A DNA stretch of 9,392 nucleotides. Source: Anaerolineaceae bacterium UBA4081 (lineage in GTDB: Bacteria > Chloroflexota > Anaerolineae > Anaerolineales > Anaerolineaceae). The stretch covers positions 1-9,392 of the forward strand of contig DFYN01000010.1 of assembly GCA_002383615.1 (NCBI GenBank), in the 5' to 3' direction. Under the pieces are notes generated by a model that saw only the letters and a program-made list of their open reading frames with translations, did no database searches and had not been told where the DNA came from. Position numbers and translations under genes: made by a program. Positions 1 to 5,912 of this stretch are shown piece by piece (within the stretch, counting starts at the first letter, position 1; every line of letters starts with the position of its first letter).

Positions 1-226
1 CTTCGGCAAAGTGATTGCCGGGCAAAGAACTTCTCTCCCGCCATCCCCCACCAAATAAGCCCGGTTTTCTAATCCCCATAATTCTCATACTTTACCTCTG
101 TCGCCAAAAACACGGGGATTTACGATTCTCCTTTGCCAGCACCGCCTGGTAGAAACAAATCCCATCGATTGTATTCTCATACTCCTCTAAACAACCTTAA
201 AATATCCGATTCGTCCATTAAAGTAC
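1..226. other. Left-edge region without a confident gene
   Basis: I see no gene I can name here. Three weak possibilities exist. On the + strand an open frame enters from the left and stops with TAA at 56-58, which could be the last 18 codons of an upstream protein. On the - strand a frame starting with ATG at 88-86, preceded by a GAGGT-like site, stays open to the window edge (29 codons). A second - strand ATG at 44-42 also stays open to the edge. None gives a recognisable sequence. The stretch is pyrimidine-rich on the + strand. The 11-mer ATTCTCATACT occurs twice, at 81-91 and 173-183. AATCCCC (71-77) and GGGGATT (114-120) could pair, but across a 36-base loop with no T-run, so I do not call a terminator. 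Confidence 0.4.
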
Positions 227-250
227 TTGCATGCTGCGTTTTTGCGTGCT
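227..250 (+). repeat. Imperfect direct repeat TTGC(A/G)TGCT, candidate operator
   Basis: TTGCATGCT at 227-235 and TTGCGTGCT at 242-250 agree at 8 of 9 positions, with a 15-base period. They occupy the space between the candidate -35 and -10 elements. A dimeric regulator bound here would directly affect polymerase access. The obvious candidate is the HTH protein encoded just downstream, but nothing in the sequence proves that. Confidence 0.35.
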
Positions 251-255
251 AATAT
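227..255 (+). promoter_or_regulatory. Candidate sigma-70-type promoter for the regulator and sulfur-carrier genes
   Basis: TTGCAT (227-232) and TAATAT (250-255) are separated by exactly 17 bases and lie 38 bases upstream of the first start codon. The -35 match to consensus is weak (3 of 6) and the -10 match moderate (4 of 6). TATGAT at 253-258 is a closer -10, but its distance from TTGCAT is too long. The region turns AT-rich right here after a pyrimidine-rich leader, which supports a promoter. The placement is a prediction. Confidence 0.35.
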
Positions 256-268
256 GATTTTATATAAC

Positions 269-287
269 ATTAAGATATATTAAGATA
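269..287 (+). repeat. Tandem direct repeat ATTAAGATA, candidate operator or leader element
   Basis: ATTAAGATA occurs at 269-277 and again at 279-287, a period of 10 bases or about one helical turn, so both copies face the same side of the DNA. The pair sits just before the ATG at 293, where a ribosome binding site would be expected, and no clear Shine-Dalgarno sequence is present. It could be an autoregulatory site for the HTH protein, or simply AT-rich leader sequence. Confidence 0.35.
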
Positions 288-292
288 CATCT

Positions 293-1048
293 ATGCCTGA
301 ACTTCTCACAACCAAACAGCTCCAGGATTTGCTTCAGATTGACCGCATGACGGTTTACCGCATGCTGGCTGATGGACGCCTGAACGGCGTCAAAGTGGGT
401 AATCAATGGCGATTCTCACAAAGTGAAGTTGCCCGTATCCTGGGCGAGAAAACAGATGAAGACGAAGCCGTTGAATCCATCACAGATTTTCCCGAAGGGT
501 GCGTGAAAGAAATTCAGGATATTTTTGCTGGCATCCTGGGTGTCGGCGCCATCACGGTCACTTTAAAGGGAACGCCCCTCACCCAACCAACTTACTCAAA
601 TCCCTTTTGCAAATTAATTCTCGCATCCCCCAAAGGGCGACAGGCTTGCCAGCAATCCTGGTGCCGCATCGCGTCCAAATCGGCACGCCAACCAGATTTC
701 CACGTGTGCCATGCTGGTTTGTGCTATATGCGCTCCCCCATTGAGGTCGAGGGGAAGAAAGTGTCCTGGCTGATTGCAGGGCAATATTACCTCAACCCAC
801 CTGACCCACAAAGGGAACAGGGACATATTACACAACTGGCAAGTGAGTTTGGCATTCCTGAGCCCGACTTACAGGTTGCCGCCAAAGAAATACCGGTATT
901 AAAGCGCCGCCAGTTGGAACAAGTCCGGGAATGGACCCCCAAGGTCGCCGGAACAGTCCAATCCATCTTATGTGAACGGTCCGATTTACTCAGTCGATTC
1001 CAGCGCATTGCCGAACTCAGTTCGATACACCCTGCGCTATCGAAATAA
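293..1048 (+). CDS. HTH (excisionase/MerR-like) transcriptional regulator with PocR sensor domain
   Basis: This 251-residue protein is probably the local transcription factor. Residues 4-50 form a helix-turn-helix of the excisionase/MerR-like class: a TTKQLQDLLQI helix, then MTVYRMLADGRL, then a VKVGNQWRF wing. Residues of about 66-225 resemble the PocR ligand-binding domain, with FCKLILASPKGRQAC, the HVCHAGL core, SPIEVEGK and LIAGQYY. PocR domains are known as small-molecule sensors in bacterial regulators. Seven cysteines (C70, C106, C119, C124, C139, C144, C227) are present, five of them between 106 and 144, so a bound metal, an iron-sulfur cluster or thiol sensing is possible. The start lacks an obvious Shine-Dalgarno site. 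The gene ends 21 bases before tusA on the same strand and may be cotranscribed. The effector is unknown; sulfur or redox state would suit the neighbours. Confidence 0.85.
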   Translation: MPELLTTKQLQDLLQIDRMTVYRMLADGRLNGVKVGNQWRFSQSEVARILGEKTDEDEAVESITDFPEGCVKEIQDIFAGILGVGAITVTLKGTPLTQPTYSNPFCKLILASPKGRQACQQSWCRIASKSARQPDFHVCHAGLCYMRSPIEVEGKKVSWLIAGQYYLNPPDPQREQGHITQLASEFGIPEPDLQVAAKEIPVLKRRQLEQVREWTPKVAGTVQSILCERSDLLSRFQRIAELSSIHPALSK

Positions 1049-1056
1049 TCACCCAC

Positions 1057-1062
1057 AAGGAG
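1057..1062 (+). promoter_or_regulatory. Ribosome binding site that decides the tusA start
   Basis: AAGGAG lies 7 bases upstream of the ATG at 1070 but only 1 base upstream of the in-frame ATG at 1064. This spacing favours 1070 as the true start, giving a 78-residue protein that begins MAITPDD. Confidence 0.75.
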
Positions 1063-1069
1063 TATGAAA

Positions 1070-1306
1070 ATGGCAATAACCCCCGATGACGTTTTAGATT
1101 GTAGCGGTCTGGCATGCCCCATGCCCATCCTGAAGACCAAAAAGGCTGTTGATGCCCTGCAAATTGGTCAGGTCCTCAAGATGATTGCAACCGACCCTGG
1201 TTCCACCAGTGACATGAAAGCCTGGACGGAAAAAACCGGGCACGAATTGGTCGCCTCGGAAATTGAAGGCGACAAGTTTATATTCTTCATTAAGAAAACG
1301 AAATAA
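1070..1306 (+). CDS. tusA: TusA-family sulfur carrier protein
   Basis: A 78-residue cytoplasmic protein of the TusA/SirA family, which carries sulfane sulfur as a cysteine persulfide between donors such as rhodaneses or DsrE proteins and downstream acceptors. The family signature is clear near the N-terminus: LDCSGLACPMPILK, with the CPxP motif at residues 16-19 and C16 as the persulfide-forming residue. A second cysteine, C11, lies five residues earlier. The length is normal for the family. No tRNA-thiolation partners (TusBCD, MnmA) are nearby; the neighbours are two DsrE-type proteins and a lipoate-binding protein. This favours a role in dissimilatory sulfur transfer over tRNA modification. 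Its stop codon overlaps the ribosome binding site of the next gene. The family call is firm; the specific role is inferred from context. Confidence 0.93.
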   Translation: MAITPDDVLDCSGLACPMPILKTKKAVDALQIGQVLKMIATDPGSTSDMKAWTEKTGHELVASEIEGDKFIFFIKKTK

Positions 1307-1318
1307 GGAGCACATCCC

Positions 1319-1795
1319 ATGACTGAACCAACCAGCAATCGCATTGCGATAATTGCCGTGCACGGTACGATGGATTTAGCTTATCCACCCCTCATCCTTG
1401 CAACATCAGCCCTCGCACTGGATATGGAAGCTGCAATATTTTTCACCTTTTTCGGTTTGGATATCATCAAAAAAGGCAAAGCCGATAAATTGCAGATTGC
1501 CCCCATTGCCAATCCATCCATGCCCATGCCTGTACCCAACATTGTTGGCATGCTACCCGGAATGACAGCCGTGGCGACCGGTATGATGAACGGCTGGATG
1601 AAGAATGCGAATGTTGCCAAATTAAGTGATCTCCTCACATTGGCTGTTGAAGGTGGCGTGCGTATGATTGCCTGCCAGATGACCATGGATGTGATGGGTA
1701 TCAAAAAGGAAGACCTGATTGACGGCATAGAAGTGGGTGGGGCAGCAGCATTCCTAAGCTATGCCAGCCAGAACGCGATTACCCTTTCCTTCTAA
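1319..1795 (+). CDS. DsrE/DsrF/DrsH-like family protein (DsrE2/3 type)
   Basis: A 158-residue protein of the DsrE/DsrF/DrsH-like family, whose members bind or transfer sulfane sulfur on a conserved cysteine. The N-terminal beta strand and helix (IAIIAVHGTMDLAYPPLILA) and the FFTFFGLDII segment fit this fold. The middle (residues about 65-95) is rich in Met, Pro and Gly, as in the longer DsrE-like subfamily. The only cysteine is C119, in MIACQMTMDVMGI, the position expected for the active residue. No signal peptide or clear transmembrane helix is seen, so it is probably cytoplasmic. GGAG at 1307-1310 lies 8 bases before the ATG and directly follows the tusA stop, so the two genes are probably translated from one message. 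Exact subfamily (DsrE2 or DsrE3) needs a tree. Confidence 0.88.
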   Translation: MTEPTSNRIAIIAVHGTMDLAYPPLILATSALALDMEAAIFFTFFGLDIIKKGKADKLQIAPIANPSMPMPVPNIVGMLPGMTAVATGMMNGWMKNANVAKLSDLLTLAVEGGVRMIACQMTMDVMGIKKEDLIDGIEVGGAAAFLSYASQNAITLSF

Positions 1796-1816
1796 TACGA
1801 CTAACAGGAGATTCAA

Positions 1817-2185
1817 ATGGCAGACGATAAAGTAATGATTATCATGACCAGCGGTCCGGATACACCACGCCGCTGCGCCACACCGTTTTTCTTCGCCAGC
1901 CTGGCTGCAGCGATGGAATATGAAGTGGTCATGTTCTTCACCATTGATGGGACTTTGCTCTTAAAAAAGGGTATGGCTGAAACTGTAGTTCCAAAAGCGG
2001 GTGGCAAACCTGTCAGCGATTTCATACAAGACGCCATTGATGCGGGCGTAACCTTCCTGGCATGCACAGCCTCAACCGAACTGCATGATCTGCAGCCCTC
2101 TGACCTGATTGACGGCGTCAAGATGGTTGGCGGCGCATCCATGTGGCAAATTGCAGAAGATTGTAAAACTGTATTGACTTTCTGA
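1817..2185 (+). CDS. DsrE family sulfur-transfer protein
   Basis: A second, shorter DsrE-like protein of 122 residues, clearly distinct from the preceding one. It opens with the family's first strand (KVMIIMTSGPDTPRR), continues with FFFASLAAAMEYEVVMFFTIDG, and has the conserved cysteine C83 in GVTFLACTAS. C20 and C116 are additional cysteines; C20 sits in the loop after the first strand, where it could take part in disulfide or persulfide exchange. DsrE proteins of this size accompany TusA and lipoate-binding proteins in sHdr sulfur-oxidation loci, where they exchange thiosulfonate or persulfide sulfur with TusA. GGAG at 1807-1810 lies 6 bases before the ATG. Both this protein and the previous one share the LIDGI/LIDGV element near the C-terminus, which supports a common origin. 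Confidence 0.88.
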   Translation: MADDKVMIIMTSGPDTPRRCATPFFFASLAAAMEYEVVMFFTIDGTLLLKKGMAETVVPKAGGKPVSDFIQDAIDAGVTFLACTASTELHDLQPSDLIDGVKMVGGASMWQIAEDCKTVLTF

Positions 2186-2210
2186 GATATCCATTCTTGA
2201 AGGAGTAATT

Positions 2211-2657
2211 ATGGCAACAGTAAACGGTTGTAATTTACCTGAAGACCTGTACTATTTGGTCGAAAAGCATGTCTGGGCGAAACCCCTCGGAGGCGGCTTG
2301 GTACGAGTGGGGATCACCTCTGTGGCTGCCAAACTATCCGGTGGTAAATTGGCAGCGCTGACCGTGAAAGCCAAGAACATTGGTCAGGAAGTCAAACAAT
2401 CCAAGAGCATCGCCACGGTGGAGAGCAGCAAATTCGTAGGTCCTGTTCCTGCCCCCATCAGTGGAATCCTCTTGCGTGCCAATGACAAGCTCGTCAGTGA
2501 CCCAAACATAGCCATTGCTGATCCATACGGCGAGGGCTGGGTGGCGGAAATTCAGGCATCTGATTGGGATGGCGAGGTTGGGCTATTGGTAACCGGTGCA
2601 GCAGGTGTAGCTGCTTACCAGGCAAAATTGGTGGCTGAAAACATCTCCTGTAGTTAG
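2211..2657 (+). CDS. lbpA: GcvH-like lipoate-binding protein (LbpA type)
   Basis: A 148-residue lipoyl-domain protein related to glycine cleavage H protein. The lipoylation site is readable as ATVESSKFVGPVPAPISG, with K74 as the predicted lipoyl lysine; residues 21-36 (VWAKPLGGGLVRVGIT) match the N-terminal H-protein strand region. No glycine cleavage T or P genes are nearby. Instead it sits directly after tusA and two dsrE-like genes, and a lipoate-protein ligase is encoded at 8483. This matches the LbpA proteins of sHdr sulfur-oxidation loci, which act in sulfur metabolism rather than glycine breakdown. The VGPVPAP stretch after the lysine differs from typical GcvH and resembles what I recall of LbpA. 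The lipoyl arm would alternate between dithiol and disulfide, or carry sulfur. GAAGGAG at 2199-2205 is a strong ribosome binding site. A housekeeping H protein remains a less likely alternative. Confidence 0.85.
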   Translation: MATVNGCNLPEDLYYLVEKHVWAKPLGGGLVRVGITSVAAKLSGGKLAALTVKAKNIGQEVKQSKSIATVESSKFVGPVPAPISGILLRANDKLVSDPNIAIADPYGEGWVAEIQASDWDGEVGLLVTGAAGVAAYQAKLVAENISCS

Positions 2658-2700
2658 CAACACCTCTGCCGTCTTATGCGGCGCTCATCTCGGATTTCGG

Positions 2701-2766
2701 TTAGTGGCTGGTTTTTACAGGTAAAGGCATCGCGTTGTTGTTAGGAAACTGTAGAAATCAGCCTAA
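2701..2766 (+). terminator. Long imperfect hairpin in the gap before the hydrogenase genes
   Basis: Bases 2706-2720 pair with 2749-2763 over 15 positions, two of them G-U, and a further 3 pairs (TTA/TAA) form beyond a 2-base bulge. The loop is 28 bases (2721-2748). A run of five T follows at 2774-2778, about seven bases after the stem. A classical intrinsic terminator has a shorter loop and an adjacent T-run, so this may be a leaky terminator, an attenuator, or an RNA processing or stabilising element. It separates the sulfur-carrier genes from the hydrogenase genes. A smaller GCCG/CGGC stem lies at 2668-2682. I see no convincing separate promoter in this gap. Confidence 0.45.
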
Positions 2767-2808
2767 TAATCCCTTTTTCATGTTGTTTTGCCATGACAAA
2801 TGAATTTG

Positions 2809-2815
2809 AAGGAGG
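2809..2815 (+). promoter_or_regulatory. Ribosome binding site that decides the hynS start
   Basis: AAGGAGG lies 5 bases before the ATG at 2821. An upstream in-frame ATG at 2800 would put this site inside the coding sequence, so 2821 is the better start. It also gives a Tat signal peptide of ordinary length. Confidence 0.85.
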
Positions 2816-2820
2816 CACCC

Positions 2821-3942
2821 ATGCCAGAAAAAACGATTTATGAAGAGATGAAACAGAAGGGAGTAACCCGACGAGATTTTCTTAAATTCTGTGGCGCCAT
2901 CGTTGGCGCACTGGGTTTAACACGGCTCCCAACCATTTCAGCTGATGGCGCCGCATACAAAGGTGCAAAGGGTTTCCAACCCGCCCAACTGGTGGCACAA
3001 GCACTTTCCACCAAACAGCGTGTACCTGTCATCTGGTTGGAACTTCAAGATTGCGCTGGATGCAGCGAAGCGCTCACCCGTTCGCAATCTCCCACCTTGG
3101 GTAACCTGGTATTGAGCCAAATCACCGTCGAGTATCATGAAACCTTATCTGCTGCTGCCGGCTTCCAGGTTGAAGAAGCCAAACAGGCTGCCATGCAGAA
3201 ATATGCCGGGCAATACGTCCTGGTGGTGGAAGGCAGCATCTCCCCGATTGACGATGGTGTTTATTGCACCATTGGCGGCAGAAGCTCGCTGGATATCCTA
3301 AAGGAAGCGGCTGCTGGCGCGGCTGCCATTATCGCCACGGGCAATTGCGCTGCCTTTGGCGGATTACCCAAAGCGAAACCCAACCCGACTGGCGCAGTAG
3401 GCGTTTGGGATTTAATTACGGATAAACCTGTCATCAACATTCCCGGTTGCCCTGCTATTCCGGAGGTTTTCACCGGTGTCTTGGCGCATTTCCTGGTCTT
3501 TGGCACCTTGCCTGCATTGGACAGCCTGCATCGACCGGTTGCCTTTTATGGCAACACGGTACACGACCGCTGTTTGCGCCGCCCCTTCTATGAGGCTGGT
3601 AAATTTGCTGAATCTTTTGATGACGAAGGCGCTCGACAAGGTTGGTGCCTGTACAAGCTGGGATGTAAAGGACCCACAACGTATAATGCCTGCGCGTCTA
3701 TGAAATGGTGCGGCGGTTTGTCATTCCCCGTCCAATCCGGACACCCATGCCTGGGTTGCTCTGAACCTGACTTCTGGGATGGCGGCGGTTTCTACCAGGG
3801 GCAATCCGCACCACTGGATAAACCCACAGTTCTAGCAGCCGGCGCAGCGCTTGCTGGTGGCGCAGTGGTTGGCGTGGGGGCTGCTGCCCTCAACCATGCC
3901 CAGAAGAAATCCCACAAGCAAGAACCAAAAGCCAAGGAATAA
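2821..3942 (+). CDS. hynS: [NiFe] hydrogenase small subunit, Tat-exported, membrane-anchored
   Basis: A 373-residue electron-transfer subunit of a group 1 [NiFe] hydrogenase. The Tat motif TRRDFLK (16-22) precedes a hydrophobic stretch, so the folded heterodimer should be exported to the outer face of the membrane. Proximal [4Fe-4S] ligands are C78 and C81 (CAGC), C176 (GNCAAFGG) and C210 (PGCP). The distal cluster is H248, C251, C276 and C282. The medial [3Fe-4S] cluster is C291, C310 and C313. The first motif is plain CxGC and lacks the extra cysteine of O2-tolerant Hyd-1-type enzymes, which suggests a standard O2-sensitive enzyme. Residues of about 337-357 form a Gly/Ala-rich C-terminal membrane anchor. 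Sequence resembles HybO, but the gene order (isp1 and isp2 next) points to the Isp-type group. The symbol follows the Thiocapsa/Allochromatium operons. Confidence 0.95.
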   Translation: MPEKTIYEEMKQKGVTRRDFLKFCGAIVGALGLTRLPTISADGAAYKGAKGFQPAQLVAQALSTKQRVPVIWLELQDCAGCSEALTRSQSPTLGNLVLSQITVEYHETLSAAAGFQVEEAKQAAMQKYAGQYVLVVEGSISPIDDGVYCTIGGRSSLDILKEAAAGAAAIIATGNCAAFGGLPKAKPNPTGAVGVWDLITDKPVINIPGCPAIPEVFTGVLAHFLVFGTLPALDSLHRPVAFYGNTVHDRCLRRPFYEAGKFAESFDDEGARQGWCLYKLGCKGPTTYNACASMKWCGGLSFPVQSGHPCLGCSEPDFWDGGGFYQGQSAPLDKPTVLAAGAALAGGAVVGVGAAALNHAQKKSHKQEPKAKE

Positions 3943-3948
3943 AGGAGG
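3943..3948 (+). promoter_or_regulatory. Ribosome binding site that decides the isp1 start
   Basis: AGGAGG overlaps the end of the hynS stop codon. It is 5 bases from the ATG at 3954 and only 2 from the GTG at 3951, so ATG 3954 is the preferred start. Confidence 0.75.
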
Positions 3949-3953
3949 CTGTG

Positions 3954-4631
3954 ATGAACTGGACAGATGTACTTGCCTTTGCGCGCGGACCTCTCTTTCA
4001 AGTAGCCCTGCTGGTGTTTATTGCCGGAATGGCTTATCGACTGGTTCGTGTCATATTTTTAGGATGGCAGGTCGATAAAGTGCCTGCCCGCGGCAGCAAA
4101 GTTGGTGGAGCTGCAATATCTTTCTTGAAGGGTATCTTGATTTGGCCCTTCGTCCCGTGGGTCAAGAATACATTTAAGAAAAACCCGGTCATATACCTGG
4201 CTGGCGGATTATTCCATCTGGGCTTGTTCGTGGTTCTTGTGCTGGGCACCGCTCACATGCTGGTCTGGAAAAGTCTACTCGGTTTTGGTTGGAAAACCCT
4301 GCCCCTGCCGATTGTCGACTGGATGGCAGCAGTGACCATCGTCGCCATGATCACCCTGTTTATCAACAGGCTCATCAACCCAGTCCTCAAGCTAATCACC
4401 GGTCCGGCAGAGTGGGCTAACCTGGCAATTGTGTTTGTGCCAATGGTGACCGGCTACATGATGACTCATCACTTATGGTTCCGCTATGAGGCGCTATTCA
4501 GCTTGCATATGCTGGCTGTGGACGTACTCCTCATTTGGATCCCACTCAGCCGCATTTCGCACTTTATGTTCTATTTCTTTTCCAAGGCGATACACGGCGC
4601 CGATTTTGGCAAACGGGCAGTTGAACCTTAA
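3954..4631 (+). CDS. isp1: Isp1: NarI/DsrM-like cytochrome b membrane subunit
   Basis: A 225-residue integral membrane protein with about five hydrophobic segments (near 13-37, 79-105, 119-140, 153-171 and 184-209). It fits the NarI/DsrM cytochrome b family that links periplasmic and cytoplasmic redox partners. Candidate heme ligands are H88 and H101 in the second main helix and H185 and H203 in the last. The 18-residue gap between H185 and H203 matches that between the two C-terminal heme-ligating histidines of E. coli NarI. Two b hemes across the membrane are therefore plausible. In Isp-type hydrogenase operons this gene lies between the small and large subunits, as here, and is thought to move electrons between the exported hydrogenase and cytoplasmic Isp2. 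An annotation pipeline could label it nitrate reductase gamma subunit, but no nitrate reductase genes are present. Confidence 0.85.
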   Translation: MNWTDVLAFARGPLFQVALLVFIAGMAYRLVRVIFLGWQVDKVPARGSKVGGAAISFLKGILIWPFVPWVKNTFKKNPVIYLAGGLFHLGLFVVLVLGTAHMLVWKSLLGFGWKTLPLPIVDWMAAVTIVAMITLFINRLINPVLKLITGPAEWANLAIVFVPMVTGYMMTHHLWFRYEALFSLHMLAVDVLLIWIPLSRISHFMFYFFSKAIHGADFGKRAVEP

Positions 4632-4642
4632 GGAGGTAGGAC

Positions 4643-5902
4643 ATGGAATCACAAATCGTTCTTGACACGTTTATCAAAGAAACCGGCGGTTACGTTGCAT
4701 CTCAGTTGGAAGCCTGTACGCGTTGTGGAATGTGCGCTGAAGCCTGCCATTTCTATCAAGCCACAGGCAATCCGGAATATGCGCCTGTTTGGAAAATTGA
4801 GCTGCTAAAACGGGCTTACGAGCAGCGTTTTACGCTCGTTGGCAAAGCCAAACTCCTGCTTGGAATTGACAAATCTATCACCGACACAGACATCGCTGAC
4901 TTTAGCAAGATTGTGTATGAAGCCTGCACCATGTGCAACAAATGCTCCATGGTCTGTCCGATGGGTATTCAACTGGGTCCGCTCATACACGAAGTCCGAT
5001 CCGGTTTTTCAGAGGCGGGTGTGGTGCCAGCTGACCTGATGGCGGCTGTTGAGAAGCAGGTTGAAGAAGGTAGCCCCCTGGGTGTGACAGATGATGTCTA
5101 CGAGAGCCGCTTGGAATGGGTGGCAGATGAATGGGAAGTGGAACTGCCAATGGATGTCAAAGGGGCGGATACCCTGGTGATATTCAGTTCCATTGAAATC
5201 ATGAAATTCCCGGAAAATATTGCCGCTATTGCCAAGATTCTGAATGCTGCTGGCGAGAATTGGACCCTGAGCAAGAAAGCACGCGAGGTTGTGAACTTCG
5301 GCTTCTATGAGGGTAATGAAGAACGCACCATCATGTTCTTGCAACGCGTGTTTGACGGCGCCATAGAGCTGGGTGTAAAGAAAATTGTCGTGACTGAATG
5401 TGGACATGCCTACGATGCCTTGAGGTGGACTTCATACAACCTGATGGACGTCCCAAAAGGCATTGAAATCACCCATATTGTTGGGCTCATTGGCGATTAT
5501 CTACGCACCGGAAAAATCAAACTCAAAGAAGGCGCATTCAATGATGGCGTTGTGACCTTCCATGACGCATGCAAGATTCAACGGCGAGGTGGGCACATCA
5601 AGGAACCCCGCGAGATTCTGCATGTGTTGTCGCCCGATGCCTTCAAAGAAATGAGCCCCAGCCACGAGGAATCCATCTGCTGTGGTGGGGGTGGCGGCGT
5701 CATTGCAATCAAGGAAGCTGACCCCATCCGCTACGCAGCATTTGGATTGAAAATTGACCAGATGGAAAAGATTGGTGCAACTACTGTCGTAATGTCCTGC
5801 TCAAACTGCCGCCTGCAATTCACGGATTGTGTCCAGCACTTCAACTTGGACGTCAAGGTGGCTGGTTTGAGTCAGATGGTTGCTGATGCTCTTGTGGAAT
5901 AG
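4643..5902 (+). CDS. isp2: Isp2: HdrD/DsrK-like iron-sulfur protein
   Basis: A 419-residue cytoplasmic Fe-S protein of the heterodisulfide reductase D / DsrK type. The N-terminus holds two [4Fe-4S] ferredoxin motifs: C25, C28, C31, C35 and C95, C98, C101, C105. The C-terminal half carries a CCG domain with C310, then C346-C347 in ICCGGGGG, then C386 and C389 (SCSNC), the pattern that in HdrB binds a noncubane [4Fe-4S] cluster used for disulfide chemistry. The other CCG repeat (about 178-260) has lost almost all cysteines; only C253 (TECGHAY) remains. One active-type cluster is therefore predicted. An ideal site, AAGGAGGT at 4630-4637, precedes the ATG by 5 bases and overlaps the isp1 stop. 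Paired with Isp1 it would form a DsrMK/HdrDE-like module exchanging electrons with a cytoplasmic disulfide or persulfide. The substrate is unknown. Confidence 0.9.
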   Translation: MESQIVLDTFIKETGGYVASQLEACTRCGMCAEACHFYQATGNPEYAPVWKIELLKRAYEQRFTLVGKAKLLLGIDKSITDTDIADFSKIVYEACTMCNKCSMVCPMGIQLGPLIHEVRSGFSEAGVVPADLMAAVEKQVEEGSPLGVTDDVYESRLEWVADEWEVELPMDVKGADTLVIFSSIEIMKFPENIAAIAKILNAAGENWTLSKKAREVVNFGFYEGNEERTIMFLQRVFDGAIELGVKKIVVTECGHAYDALRWTSYNLMDVPKGIEITHIVGLIGDYLRTGKIKLKEGAFNDGVVTFHDACKIQRRGGHIKEPREILHVLSPDAFKEMSPSHEESICCGGGGGVIAIKEADPIRYAAFGLKIDQMEKIGATTVVMSCSNCRLQFTDCVQHFNLDVKVAGLSQMVADALVE

Positions 5903-5906
5903 GAGG
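5901..5906 (+). promoter_or_regulatory. Ribosome binding site that decides the start of the small STAS-like gene
   Basis: AGGAGG starts inside the isp2 stop codon and ends 6 bases before ATG 5913. An upstream in-frame ATG at 5880 would lie inside isp2 and before this site, so 5913 is preferred. Confidence 0.8.
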
Positions 5907-5912
5907 CGAAAG

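Noticed and set aside
71..120. AATCCCC / GGGGATT inverted repeat as a terminator
   Set aside because: The arms are only seven bases, the loop is 36 bases and no T-run follows.
81..183. Two copies of ATTCTCATACT as the start of a CRISPR or iteron array
   Set aside because: There are only two 11-base copies, without regular spacing or further units; chance or a minor regulatory site is more likely.
787..1140. 117-codon open frame on the - strand overlapping the regulator and tusA
   Set aside because: It lies opposite two genes with clear family motifs, shows no recognisable domain, and is best explained as a shadow of their codon use.
2211..2657. Annotation as a glycine cleavage H protein of central metabolism
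   Set aside because: No gcvT or gcvP is near, and the sulfur-carrier neighbours, ligase and VGPVPAP motif favour an LbpA-type role, although the fold is the same.
2800..2820. Upstream ATG extending hynS by seven residues
   Set aside because: The strong AAGGAGG site lies within this extension, so translation should begin at 2821.
3954..4631. Annotation as respiratory nitrate reductase gamma subunit
   Set aside because: No nitrate reductase catalytic genes are present, and the position between hydrogenase subunit genes next to isp2 identifies Isp1.
5009..5407. 132-codon open frame on the - strand inside isp2
   Set aside because: It is antisense to a well-conserved iron-sulfur protein and has no recognisable motif.
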